Below are positions 16,501 to 24,600 of a stretch of DNA of 64,000 bases, in pieces. Made by a program: the position numbers and the translations under genes. The notes beneath the pieces are model-generated. The model was not told the DNA's origin and did not search any database. It saw only the letters and a list, made by a program, of their open reading frames with translations. This stretch comes from Paenibacillus lutimineralis (GTDB lineage Bacteria > Bacillota > Bacilli > Paenibacillales > Paenibacillaceae). Within the stretch, counting starts at the first letter, position 1. Each line of letters starts with the position of its first letter. The stretch spans positions 4,687,501 to 4,751,500 of the forward strand of contig NZ_CP034346.1 in assembly GCF_003991425.1 (NCBI RefSeq). Direction: 5' to 3'.

Positions 16501-17730
16501 TTGAAGCTGCATTCCGGTCATTATTACTGGCCCACCGTATCTCCCGAGCCTAGCAAATACCCCACCTTAAACACGGATATCTCCTGCGATGTATTGGTTG
16601 TCGGAGGGGGGATGGGCGGAGCAATAACTGCATTTCTTTTAACCCAGAGGAACATCAATACTGTTCTGGTTGAAAGTCATCAAATCGCCTCCGGCAGTTC
16701 CCTAGCAAATACAGGCCTACTCCAATTCTCCAATGATAAGACGTTAACCTCACTGATTCATACGTTTGGCGAGCAGGAGGCCGTGCATTTCTACCGACTC
16801 TGCCGTGATGCTAACCAGCATTTAATCCGTCTTAGTCAGGATTTTCCCGAAGTGGCCCGACTGCTTCCCCGCGGAAGCTTATATTTCGCCAGCACGCCTG
16901 AGGACGCCGATATGCTTAGAGAGGAGCATAGAACCTTGCAACGCTACGGTTTTGATGCTTCGTGGTGGAATGAAGACCAAATCTCAACCCACTTCTCATT
17001 CAAAAAAACCGCTGCCATCTATACCAAAGGGGATGCAGAGGTTAACCCTTATGCCTTCGTTCATAGCCTGGTTGAACATTCAGTCCAGCAGGGAGCGCGG
17101 GTCTATGAAGAATCCGCGATCAGCAGCTGTGAATTTACCCAAGATCGGGTGATCTGTCGATGCGGGCAGTCACAGATTACAGCAAGGCATGTTATTTTTG
17201 CGACTGGATATGAGACACAGCAATACAAGCGCGAGAGAGGCGCAGAATTAACAAGCTCCTATGTCATCGTTACTGAACCGCTCAAGGACTTTAGGGACTG
17301 GTACGAACAATGCCTGATCTGGGAGACGGCCCGGCCTTATTACTATCTACGAACTACCCGGGACGGAAGAATTATAGCCGGAGGCTTAGATGAACTCTTA
17401 CCTGGAGGCAGACTTGTAGAGGGACGCTATCTAGCCAAGAGCAAACAGCTACTTGATTATGTACATCAAATGTTCCCGAGATCTGCTACAATCCAAGCGG
17501 AGTATAGCTGGGGCGCAGTGTTCGGGCATACTCATGACGGACTTCCTTATATCGGTACCCACCCTGATTACCCGCATTGTTATTTTCTCGAAGGTTATGG
17601 CGGCAATGGTACGGTATGCAGCACGATTGCCGCAGAGATGATTACGGATATCATCAGCGGAGTTGATCGACCTGACATACAGATGTTCTCTTTAACGCGC
17701 ACTCCCCATCCTACTCCTAAACTCCATTAG
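16501..17730 (+). CDS. FAD-dependent oxidoreductase (DAO family)
   Basis: A protein of 409 residues from TTG. An N-terminal Rossmann motif for FAD is clear (DVLVVGGGMGGAITAFLL, glycines at about 35-40), followed by VLVESHQIASGSS. The C-terminus has GLPYIGTHPD and FLEGYGGNGTV, as in glycine/D-amino-acid oxidase-like proteins. The substrate cannot be told. The TTG at 16501 has AAAGGAG 9 nt upstream; 25 more in-frame codons upstream are encoded by the end of repeat R5b and are probably not translated. It is a single gene, converging on the zinc-ribbon gene. Confidence 0.82.
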   Translation: MKLHSGHYYWPTVSPEPSKYPTLNTDISCDVLVVGGGMGGAITAFLLTQRNINTVLVESHQIASGSSLANTGLLQFSNDKTLTSLIHTFGEQEAVHFYRLCRDANQHLIRLSQDFPEVARLLPRGSLYFASTPEDADMLREEHRTLQRYGFDASWWNEDQISTHFSFKKTAAIYTKGDAEVNPYAFVHSLVEHSVQQGARVYEESAISSCEFTQDRVICRCGQSQITARHVIFATGYETQQYKRERGAELTSSYVIVTEPLKDFRDWYEQCLIWETARPYYYLRTTRDGRIIAGGLDELLPGGRLVEGRYLAKSKQLLDYVHQMFPRSATIQAEYSWGAVFGHTHDGLPYIGTHPDYPHCYFLEGYGGNGTVCSTIAAEMITDIISGVDRPDIQMFSLTRTPHPTPKLH

Positions 17731-17767
17731 ACTCCCGATTGGTATTCTGCCTAAGCGTTACTAAATA

Positions 17768-17810
17768 TAAAAAGAACCTTCAATTCCAATCACGGAAATG
17801 AAGGTTCTCC
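17768..17810 (-). terminator. Bidirectional terminator between the oxidoreductase and zinc-ribbon genes
   Basis: AGAACCTTCA and TGAAGGTTCT pair. On the minus strand TTTTTATATTT follows; on the plus strand the tail is weaker (CCTTCTC). Confidence 0.82.
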
Positions 17811-17825
17811 TTCTCAAGCTTACTC

Positions 17826-18359
17826 TTATTCTTCTTCGGTCACTGTACGAATGAGATGCATTCTCTCGTCTTCTGTTAGGAAATGACTCACATGAAAACA
17901 AGCCGAGCAAATATAGGTGTCCAGCTTAGCCGCCTTCTGCACTAACGGCCTCGCCAATCCGGTCGGAACTGCAGGTACGAAGCTGTCCGGCAATGGTTGG
18001 CTTCCAGCAAATAGCATGTACTCACGGCAATGAGGGCACTCAGGTACCTCTTCCTGGCCATCCAGTACTTTCTCCACTCCGGAGTCATAAGCCAACAAAT
18101 CTCCGCCCGCCTTGGCAAAGGTCTCTACTCTACGAATCGCATCGAGATGTCCGCTCTCTTCATGTTCCCAAAAGACCTTCTGATCCTGATCTTCATCCCC
18201 GTCGTACTCGTTCTCTTCATCCTCAATCTCATCAATCCCAATATTCAGAGTACGATACCCCTTCAACTCATTGTTGCAATAAGGGCAGTACTCCTCGGGC
18301 CCTATTTCTTCATCCCATACAATTTCTGTCTGGCACCATGGACAAATTGTCGTCTCCAT
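17826..18359 (-). CDS. Zinc-ribbon protein of unknown function
   Basis: A protein of 177 residues. Four CxxC pairs are present: CPWC and CPYC near the N-terminus, CPHC in the middle and CSAC near the C-terminus. They could form two zinc ribbons. Between the first and second pairs lies a very acidic linker (EDEENEYDGDEDQDQ). I do not recognise the family beyond that. The start at 18359 has AAAGG 9 nt upstream; the longer frame to 18422 reads through repeat R6. It may be co-transcribed with mutS2 and the 27-residue membrane peptide upstream. Confidence 0.7.
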   Translation of the reverse strand: METTICPWCQTEIVWDEEIGPEEYCPYCNNELKGYRTLNIGIDEIEDEENEYDGDEDQDQKVFWEHEESGHLDAIRRVETFAKAGGDLLAYDSGVEKVLDGQEEVPECPHCREYMLFAGSQPLPDSFVPAVPTGLARPLVQKAAKLDTYICSACFHVSHFLTEDERMHLIRTVTEEE

Positions 18360-18378
18360 CGTCCCCATCCTTTCTTTA

Positions 18379-18549
18379 ATCCAACTTTGATCACGAAGTA
18401 GTACTGGTAGCTTAATCGGCATCGAATCTTGAATTCAGCCGGGCCTTCCGGTGCTCACGTACAAACTACGTACGCTCCGCTCCTCAGGCCCTAGCTTCAT
18501 CCAACCTTCTCGGTGCTGAAAGCTGGAATTATTAAACACGCACTTAAAT
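18379..18549 (+). repeat. Intergenic repeat, nearly full copy (R6)
   Basis: Shares GGCATCGAATCTTGAATTCA, GGTGCTCACGTAC and CTAGCTTCATCCAACCTTCT with R3 and R5b. The left end is degenerate (CCAACTTTGATCACGAAG). The right end is ATTAAACACGCACTTAAAT and stops a few bases before the stop codon of the 27-residue gene. Confidence 0.85.
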
Positions 18550-18554
18550 GCGTA

Positions 18555-18638
18555 TTAAGCCACCCAGAGATAGATAATCCCAGCGACAATGAAGCATACG
18601 GCAGCCGCGAATAAAACCCTGACCAGGTTCTTCAGCAT
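18555..18638 (-). CDS. 27-residue single-pass membrane peptide
   Basis: Short reading frame MLKNLVRVLFAAAVCFIVAG with the tail IIYLWVA. AGGGGGAG lies 7 nt before the ATG. A positively charged start (K3, R7) is followed by a hydrophobic stretch long enough for one membrane helix, N-in. It sits 42 nt downstream of mutS2 on the same strand, and its stop lies a few bases from repeat R6. I do not recognise the peptide. The ribosome site and amphipathic design make translation likely but unproven. Confidence 0.55.
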   Translation of the reverse strand: MLKNLVRVLFAAAVCFIVAGIIYLWVA

Positions 18639-18680
18639 GATCTTACTCCCCCTACATGGATCATATTCGTTCCATACGAA

Positions 18681-21044
18681 TTATTTAAGCTCCGCCACCG
18701 TAACTCCTGTGCCGCCTTCTCCGTAATTTCCAAGACGGTAGCTCTTGATATGCTTATGTCTACGCAGATAGTCGGATATTCCGCTGCGCAGAATCCCGGT
18801 TCCTTTACCGTGGATAATATAGATTTGACCCAGATTGCTCAGGTACGCCTCATCAATAAAGCGATCTACCTCAATCAATGCCTCTTCCAGATTGGCTCCA
18901 CGCAGATCCAGCTCTGTCCGCACATGCTCATCCCGCGTACGCTTCACATTAGCTGCGGTTCGCTGAACCGGCTTCGTAACGGGAGCTGAACCAATCAGCT
19001 CGAGGTCATCAAGCGCAACCTTCATCTTCATAATTCCCAGCTGGACAAGTGCTTCCTTGTCGCCGGACAGCTCGACAACATGCCCCTTCTGATTCAGGCT
19101 GTGTACCTTCACCTCATCACCAGGCTGGATCGAGCGTTTTGGCTTGGCAGCCTTATGAGCTATAGACTTCTTACGCATCGCTGGCTCAGCTTCGTCAAGC
19201 TGCTTGCGGGCAGCGATCAGCTTATGCTCCTTCACCGAGGCTCCTTCTTCCATGGCAAGCAAGCGCAGCTCATCGATAATCTTCTCCGCTTCGCTGCGAG
19301 CCTTAGCGATAATCTCCCTCGCTTCCTCATCCGCCTTCTCTAGATAACGCTCCTTCTGCTGCTCCAGCTTCTCAAGCTCGGCCTCATGCTTACTGCGCAG
19401 GCCTTCCATTTCCTTGCGTAGTTTCTCAGCGTTCTCACGCTCTTGCTCAGCGATATTCCGATTCTCTTCGAGCTTGGCAATCATATTCTCCACCCGAAGG
19501 TCTTCTTCCTTAACTTCACCCCGGGCGAATTCAAGAATCGGAGCCGGAAGCCCGAGCCGCTCAGCTATTGCAAATGCATTACTTCGGCCAGGTACACCTA
19601 CCAGCAAGCGATAGGTTGGGCTCAATGTATTGATATCAAACTCCATGCTGGCATTGATGACACCCTTACGTTCATAGGCGTAAGCCTTAAGCTCGCTATA
19701 GTGTGTTGTCGCCACCATTCTGCAACCCAGCGAATGTATATGCTCCAATATCGCGATCGCCAATGCCGAGCCTTCAGCAGGATCCGTCCCCGCCCCAACC
19801 TCGTCGAGTAGAACAAGGCTCTTCGGCGTCATATTTTTCAGAATGGAGATGATGTTCGTCATATGGCTGGAGAAGGTACTCAGGCTCTGCTCAATACTCT
19901 GCTCATCGCCGATATCCGCATAGATTGCGTCAAACACACATAATTGACAGCCTTCTTCAACCGGAACGAACAATCCGGACATCGCCATCAAGCTGAGCAG
20001 ACCGATCGTCTTCAGCGTAACCGTCTTACCGCCCGTGTTAGGACCGGTGACGATAATCGTCGAGAAGTGATTGCCGAGCTCAACGTCAATCGGTACGACC
20101 TGGTCGATCGAGATGAGTGGATGGCGTCCTCTCCGCAGCTTAATGAAGCCGCGGTCATTCATTCGCGGCAGCGTGGCCTTCATCTCGCGCGCCAGACGTG
20201 CCTTGGCGAACATAAAATCAAGCTGGGCCAGAATATCGATATCATATATCAGAAGTTCCGCCTGCTCACCTACAAGCGCAGTTAGTTTCTGCAGTATAAC
20301 CTCGATCTCCCGCTCCTCGCGTAGCTTCGTCTCACGCAGCTTATTATTCATCGCGACAATCGACTCCGGTTCAATGAACAGGGTCGCCCCTGAGCCGGAC
20401 TGATCGTGTACGATTCCGCCAAAATGCGAACGGTATTCCGCTTTAACGGGAATAACAAAACGATCACCGCGAATCGTAACGATCTGATCCTGCAGCATCT
20501 TCGACACCGTTGACGAACGAATCATCGAATCCAGCTTCTCACGGATCCGTACTTCTCCACCACGAAGTTCACGGCGAATTTGCGACAACTCCGCACTTGC
20601 CGAGTCCATAATTTCCGCACTGTCATCCACACAGCGTTTGATTGCATCCTCTAACGGCTTCTGCTCACTTAAGGAATCGCTCAGTGTAAATAATATTTCC
20701 ACCGGATTATCCTCATGCACTGCAGACAGGTAGCGTTTGATCCGTCTTGAACCTTCAAGCGTTGTCGCAATTCCTAGAAGTTCGTGAGGATTCAGCGTAC
20801 CGCCAATGCGGGCTCGTCTAACAGCCGACGTTATATCTACAACTCCCCCGAAGGAAGGATAACCCTTGAGCCGGTCAACGGTAAACGATTCCTCCGTCCC
20901 CTGCAGCAACAATTTCACATCTTCCAAGCGTGTCACTGGCTGTAATTCCTCTGCCATTTGCTTGCCTAGTGAGGTCTGCGTATAACGGGCTAAATGATTT
21001 ATAATTTTTGGATATTCCATCGTATGCAGTATTTTCTGATCCAA
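18681..21044 (-). CDS. mutS2: MutS2, DNA/ribosome-associated ATPase with Smr nuclease domain
   Basis: A protein of 787 residues. It has the MutS core and ATPase with Walker A GPNTGGKT at 334-341 and Walker B in VLLDEVGAGTDP. A long coiled coil (about 510-620) and a C-terminal Smr domain (about 712-787, LDLRGANLEEALIEVDRF and IIHGKGTGILR) follow. It lacks the mismatch-binding domain of MutS1. Known roles of MutS2 are suppression of homologous recombination and rescue of collided ribosomes. In B. subtilis mutS2 lies in the pheST-zapA neighbourhood; the same is seen here with two plus-strand genes in between. Confidence 0.96.
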   Translation of the reverse strand: MDQKILHTMEYPKIINHLARYTQTSLGKQMAEELQPVTRLEDVKLLLQGTEESFTVDRLKGYPSFGGVVDITSAVRRARIGGTLNPHELLGIATTLEGSRRIKRYLSAVHEDNPVEILFTLSDSLSEQKPLEDAIKRCVDDSAEIMDSASAELSQIRRELRGGEVRIREKLDSMIRSSTVSKMLQDQIVTIRGDRFVIPVKAEYRSHFGGIVHDQSGSGATLFIEPESIVAMNNKLRETKLREEREIEVILQKLTALVGEQAELLIYDIDILAQLDFMFAKARLAREMKATLPRMNDRGFIKLRRGRHPLISIDQVVPIDVELGNHFSTIIVTGPNTGGKTVTLKTIGLLSLMAMSGLFVPVEEGCQLCVFDAIYADIGDEQSIEQSLSTFSSHMTNIISILKNMTPKSLVLLDEVGAGTDPAEGSALAIAILEHIHSLGCRMVATTHYSELKAYAYERKGVINASMEFDINTLSPTYRLLVGVPGRSNAFAIAERLGLPAPILEFARGEVKEEDLRVENMIAKLEENRNIAEQERENAEKLRKEMEGLRSKHEAELEKLEQQKERYLEKADEEAREIIAKARSEAEKIIDELRLLAMEEGASVKEHKLIAARKQLDEAEPAMRKKSIAHKAAKPKRSIQPGDEVKVHSLNQKGHVVELSGDKEALVQLGIMKMKVALDDLELIGSAPVTKPVQRTAANVKRTRDEHVRTELDLRGANLEEALIEVDRFIDEAYLSNLGQIYIIHGKGTGILRSGISDYLRRHKHIKSYRLGNYGEGGTGVTVAELK

Positions 21045-21208
21045 GAAACTTCACAACCTCTCTCGAGCTATGGTTACATTATATCGAAACCGCTCAAATT
21101 TCGCTATTTAGCCTTAATTTAAAAATAAAGGCACATAAGAACCGACTTTCATGAACATCATAATATAGAGTTGCCACATGTATTTCATTAAAAAAGGAGG
21201 CAAATACC

Positions 21209-21571
21209 GTGCATTTTCTTGGGCATGTTGTCCGTTTTATCGTCTCCGCCCTGGTACTGCTGGTTGTGGGCTGGCTCGTTCCACAATTCAGTGTAGGTGG
21301 GTTCTGGAGCGCTCTTGTGCTCGCTCTTGTAATTGCCTTATTGGGTTGGGCCATTGAGGGCATATTCGGCAAGAAGGTTACTCCATTTGGACGCGGCATC
21401 GTCGGTTTTCTGGCCAGTGCACTCGTGATCTGGCTCGCTCAATTCGTCGTATCCGGTGTCTCGGTGTCTGTAATCGGCGCCTTACTGGCGGCACTAGTGA
21501 TCGGGATTATCGACTTGTTCATCCCCGTATCTACGCCCTTTGAGGCAGGCCGAGATAATGGCTCTCGATAA
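21209..21571 (+). CDS. YvlD-like small membrane protein (phage-holin-like family)
   Basis: A protein of 120 residues with about four hydrophobic helices and the motif WAIEGIFGKKVTPFGRGIVG typical of the PF04020/YvlD family. GTG start at 21209 with AAAGGAGG about 8 nt upstream. The family name refers to holins, but chromosomal members are not known to lyse cells. In B. subtilis yvlD belongs to an envelope-stress operon; no such partners are here. It is divergent from mutS2 and followed by a terminator. Confidence 0.8.
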   Translation: MHFLGHVVRFIVSALVLLVVGWLVPQFSVGGFWSALVLALVIALLGWAIEGIFGKKVTPFGRGIVGFLASALVIWLAQFVVSGVSVSVIGALLAALVIGIIDLFIPVSTPFEAGRDNGSR

Positions 21572-21605
21572 GCTTACTAAGTAAAAGCTACAAGATGCAG
21601 CAAGA

Positions 21606-21652
21606 ACTACCCCCGCGCCCCTATATCTGGAGGCTTCGGGGTAGTTTTCTTT
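21606..21652 (+). terminator. Terminator of the YvlD-like gene
   Basis: ACTACCCC and GGGGTAGT pair around a long GC-rich loop, followed by TTTTCTTT. Confidence 0.82.
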
Positions 21653-21808
21653 ATGGACTCATATTTCACGATTACATTCACATATGAAAATCTGAGAAAT
21701 ATGGAAAATGTTCACTAATTATTCATACCGTCCCCCTCTTTTGATTGAAAACCTGCGCTATAATATTCTTAAATTTGTCACAATAATACTATATTGCAGG
21801 TGATGATT

Positions 21809-22180
21809 ATGAAGAAGACTATTGCATTTATGGCTACATCTGTGTTATTGCTCGTCTTGGCTGCTTGTGGCAGCGGTTCCAATACCAGTTCCGAAAATAA
21901 CAACATTACACCAGAAGCCGAGCTCACGATCGAAGCGACCGATTATCAATTCGATCAGCCTGAGTACCACTTGAAGAAGGGCGTTCCGGTGAAGATCACT
22001 TTCAAGAGCAAGGAAGGCAATCATGGGATGCTCGTGCCTGGACTTAAGCTGCAGTTAAGCGGCAAGAGCCAGTCCAAGACGATCATCCCAGAGGAAGCCG
22101 GGGAATTTGAATTGGCCTGCTCCATTATGTGCGGAACCGGACATTCAACCATGATCTCCAAAATTATTGTAGAAGAATAA
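21809..22180 (+). CDS. CuA-type cupredoxin lipoprotein
   Basis: A protein of 123 residues. It has a lipoprotein signal with lipobox LAAC near residue 20, then a Ser/Asn linker and a cupredoxin domain. The C-terminal CSIMCGTGHSTM has the C-x3-C-x3-H-x2-M spacing of the binuclear CuA site of cytochrome oxidase subunit II, and a candidate first His lies in GNHGML. It lacks the subunit II membrane hairpin. It may carry electrons or deliver copper on the outer membrane face. The start at 21809 uses AGGTGATG. No oxidase genes are nearby. Confidence 0.82.
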   Translation: MKKTIAFMATSVLLLVLAACGSGSNTSSENNNITPEAELTIEATDYQFDQPEYHLKKGVPVKITFKSKEGNHGMLVPGLKLQLSGKSQSKTIIPEEAGEFELACSIMCGTGHSTMISKIIVEE

Positions 22181-22187
22181 ATCAACT

Positions 22188-22205
22188 AGAGGTAGTTCAA
22201 AAAGC
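22188..22205 (+). repeat. Intergenic repeat, left-end fragment (R7)
   Basis: AGAGGTAGTTCAAAAAGC matches the outer 18 bp of the family's left end; the rest is replaced by a terminator hairpin. It is 7 bp after the lipoprotein stop. Confidence 0.5.
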
Positions 22206-22210
22206 ACAAT

Positions 22211-22250
22211 AAGGGTCCTTGGGCGAATCGCCTAAGGACCCTTCATTTAG
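22211..22250 (+). terminator. Bidirectional terminator between lipoprotein gene and zapA
   Basis: AAGGGTCCTT and AAGGACCCTT pair around GGGCGAATCGCCT, itself a small hairpin. Tails are CATTTAG on the plus strand and ATTGTGCTTTTT on the minus strand. Confidence 0.72.
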
Positions 22251-22270
22251 TACCGTGACTATTCACAGTG

Positions 22271-24481
22271 CTAGTTATTATCCTGCTCGATCAATTCAAT
22301 CCACTCGTCATACTCTGTCTGCAGCTTCGCATAATCTTCCTTCAGCCGCCTATATTCCTGCTCAAGCTTCTGCGTATTCTCTTGGTCCAGTTCCTTGGCT
22401 GATTTTAACAGATGATACTCATGCGACACAATTTCGTAGCCTTCAGTAATTTGCCGAAGCTGCTCTGACATCTGCCCCTTCTCCTGCTGCAACGCATCGT
22501 ACTGCTCGTTCAGGTCCTCGACCTTCTCCGAGCTGGCCGCGCATTCCTGCTGCCATGTATTCAATTGTCGCTGCAAATCCGCCTCGATCTCCCGCCAAGA
22601 AGCCAGTTCCTGCTCTGCTGAAGCCAACTGGGTCCTCCAGGCCTGCTCCTGCTGCTCGGCATCCTTGCGTGCCTGTTCTTGCTCTTCCGCAAGCTGGGCG
22701 TAACCTTTGGCTTCTTCCTCTAAGGAACAAATACGATCACCTAGACTTTGAACCATCTCATTCAATCGGCTCTTCTCCGCTTCACTTGCTTCTGCAAGCT
22801 GAGCATAGCCCCCGGACTCCTCTCTCAGCTCCCGAATACGTTCATCCAGACTCTGAATCTCCGTTTGGAGCTGCTCTTTCTCGGCTTCACTAGCCTCAAC
22901 GAGCTGAGCGTACTCCCGGGACTCTTCTTGCAATTTCTGAATCTTCTCACCAAGACTCTCAATCTTCTCACTCAAGCGCTTCTTCTCGGCTTCACTTGCT
23001 TCCACAAGCTGGGCATGGACCCCAGTCTCTTCCTTCAGCCCACGAATACGTTCTTCAAGGTTTTGTACTTCCACTTGCAAATGGTTCTTCTCGGCTTCAC
23101 TCGTTTCTGCAAGCAGAGCATAGTCTTGTGACTCCTCCTGAAGAATCCGGATCCGATCTTCAAGATTATGGACTTTCTTCCGCAGCTGTTCATTCTCTGC
23201 TTCGCCAGATTCTACAAGCTGATCATAGTTCTTAGCCTCTTCTTCCATACCTTGAATGCGATCGACAAGACTTTGAATCTCATTTTGCAGACGATTCTTC
23301 TCTACTTCGCTCGCTTCCGCAAGCTGAGCGTAGCCCTTGGACTCTTCTGCCAGCTCACTTATACGTTCACCCATACTTTGAATCTCTTCTTGCAAACGGT
23401 TCTTCTCCGCCTCGCTCGCTTCCGCTTTCATAATAGCGGTTCCTCGATCCGACAGCGCTTGCTTCAATTTAATACGCAACTCTTCCAATTCACCAGCAGT
23501 CCGCTTAAGCTTGTCCTGTTCAACCTGCAGACCTTGGCGAGCGGCATTCGCTTCCTTCGTTGCGAATTGTAGCTGCTGCTCGTTCTTCTCTAGCTCTTCG
23601 GATACCGCGAGTATCTTCGTCTCGAGACCACTCAGCTCCTCATTACGTTTCTCAGCCAGCTTCTGCCACGATTTCTCATTCTGCAGGACGCCATCTAATT
23701 CGGAGCGGAGCTTGTTCTCCCTTTCATTCGCTTCCTGCACATGCTGCTGCAGCTTCTTGGTCTCTGCTTCTGCACTCTGTAGCGATTCCTGCAGACCTTT
23801 CTTCTGCATCTCCAGTTTATCCACGTTTACTTTCAACTGTTGTCCATCAGCCTTAGCTGCTTCTTCACGCTGCTGCACAGCCTTCAATTGAGCGCTAAGC
23901 TTGTCGTGCTCGCTCTTCTCCCGCTGTACATTTTGTTCTGAAGCACGTAGCTTATTCTGCAGTTGAGTGTTACTGTTCCGCTGTTCGCTCAGCTGACGTT
24001 CCAGTTCCTGCACTTTGTTCTTGTGCCTCAGGTTCTCGGCCTCTTGTTCCTTGGCCTGCTTAGAACTTTCAGCTTCATGCTGTTTGAACGTTGCTTCGGT
24101 AGCCGTGAGCTTGTCAGACAACGCCTTCCTGTCGTCCTTCAAATTGCCATACTCCTCCTGAAGCTTGGCATATTGCTCTTCTTGCTTGCCATTTAACGTC
24201 TTCAGCACTTCAAGCTCCTGAATGATGGACGCCTTCTCCTGCTGCAAGCTCTTCAATTCACCTTCAAGCTGATTGACTCTGGCAGCCTCTTCTGTCATCC
24301 GAACAGCAGTCAGCACCGCTAGACGAGGAGTATCCAAATGTGAATACGCCTTGGAAATGGAACGCATCTGCTCGTCCACTCGCTTAGCGATCTGTTTCAT
24401 ATACGCTTCATTACTGCCAACAATTTTATAAGAAGTACCGTAAATATCTACGTTTACACTAATTCGGTCAGGGGTATTCAA
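22271..24481 (-). CDS. zapA: ZapA fused to a very long coiled coil with seven 35-residue repeats
   Basis: A protein of 736 residues. The first 70 match ZapA, the FtsZ-ring stabiliser: RISVNVDIYGTSYKIVGSNE, then the KQIAKRVDEQMR helix and PRLAVLTAVRMTEE. The rest is a nearly unbroken Glu/Gln/Lys/Leu-rich coiled coil. Residues 353-597 are seven contiguous 35-residue units of the type AEASEAEKNRLQEEIQSMGE. A typical ZapA has fewer than 100 residues, so this one is extended about eightfold. TTG at 24481 has AAAGGAGG 8 nt upstream; a frame to 24550 would include the ribosome site. The position directly after pheT matches the Bacillus order. A role in the divisome is inferred from the ZapA domain; the extension's role is unknown. 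Confidence 0.85.
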   Translation of the reverse strand: MNTPDRISVNVDIYGTSYKIVGSNEAYMKQIAKRVDEQMRSISKAYSHLDTPRLAVLTAVRMTEEAARVNQLEGELKSLQQEKASIIQELEVLKTLNGKQEEQYAKLQEEYGNLKDDRKALSDKLTATEATFKQHEAESSKQAKEQEAENLRHKNKVQELERQLSEQRNSNTQLQNKLRASEQNVQREKSEHDKLSAQLKAVQQREEAAKADGQQLKVNVDKLEMQKKGLQESLQSAEAETKKLQQHVQEANERENKLRSELDGVLQNEKSWQKLAEKRNEELSGLETKILAVSEELEKNEQQLQFATKEANAARQGLQVEQDKLKRTAGELEELRIKLKQALSDRGTAIMKAEASEAEKNRLQEEIQSMGERISELAEESKGYAQLAEASEVEKNRLQNEIQSLVDRIQGMEEEAKNYDQLVESGEAENEQLRKKVHNLEDRIRILQEESQDYALLAETSEAEKNHLQVEVQNLEERIRGLKEETGVHAQLVEASEAEKKRLSEKIESLGEKIQKLQEESREYAQLVEASEAEKEQLQTEIQSLDERIRELREESGGYAQLAEASEAEKSRLNEMVQSLGDRICSLEEEAKGYAQLAEEQEQARKDAEQQEQAWRTQLASAEQELASWREIEADLQRQLNTWQQECAASSEKVEDLNEQYDALQQEKGQMSEQLRQITEGYEIVSHEYHLLKSAKELDQENTQKLEQEYRRLKEDYAKLQTEYDEWIELIEQDNN
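22691..23425 (-). repeat. Seven tandem 105-bp coding repeats inside zapA
   Basis: Each unit encodes 35 residues (five heptads). Conserved anchors are EASEAEK at the unit start and EES-x-YAQL at its end. Units differ at the DNA level, so the array is not a recent amplification. Units read on the minus strand from 23425 down to 22691, followed by a broken eighth unit. Confidence 0.9.
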
Positions 24482-24542
24482 ACTTTGTGCCTCCTTTATT
24501 GCGCTTTGTTCTAGGTGTCTGAAATATGCATTTTTTTGCACG

Positions 24543-24588
24543 AAAGTCACATCGAATCGTTTACTTGTACTTGATTCGATGTGACTTT
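24543..24588 (-). terminator. Hairpin between pheT and zapA
   Basis: AAAGTCACATCGAATC and GATTCGATGTGACTTT form a perfect 16-bp stem. It has no good T-run on either strand, so it may be a weak terminator or an RNA-processing/stability element. Confidence 0.55.
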
Positions 24589-24600
24589 GTACAATTCCTG

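Noticed and set aside
22691..23425. Regular 105-bp periodicity as a possible CRISPR or satellite array
   Set aside because: Units are coding, in frame, diverged at the DNA level and lack unique spacers.
22443..23891. Several antisense frames over zapA
   Set aside because: They are shadows of the repetitive Glu/Gln/Leu codons, giving Leu/Phe/Ser-rich products without ribosome sites.
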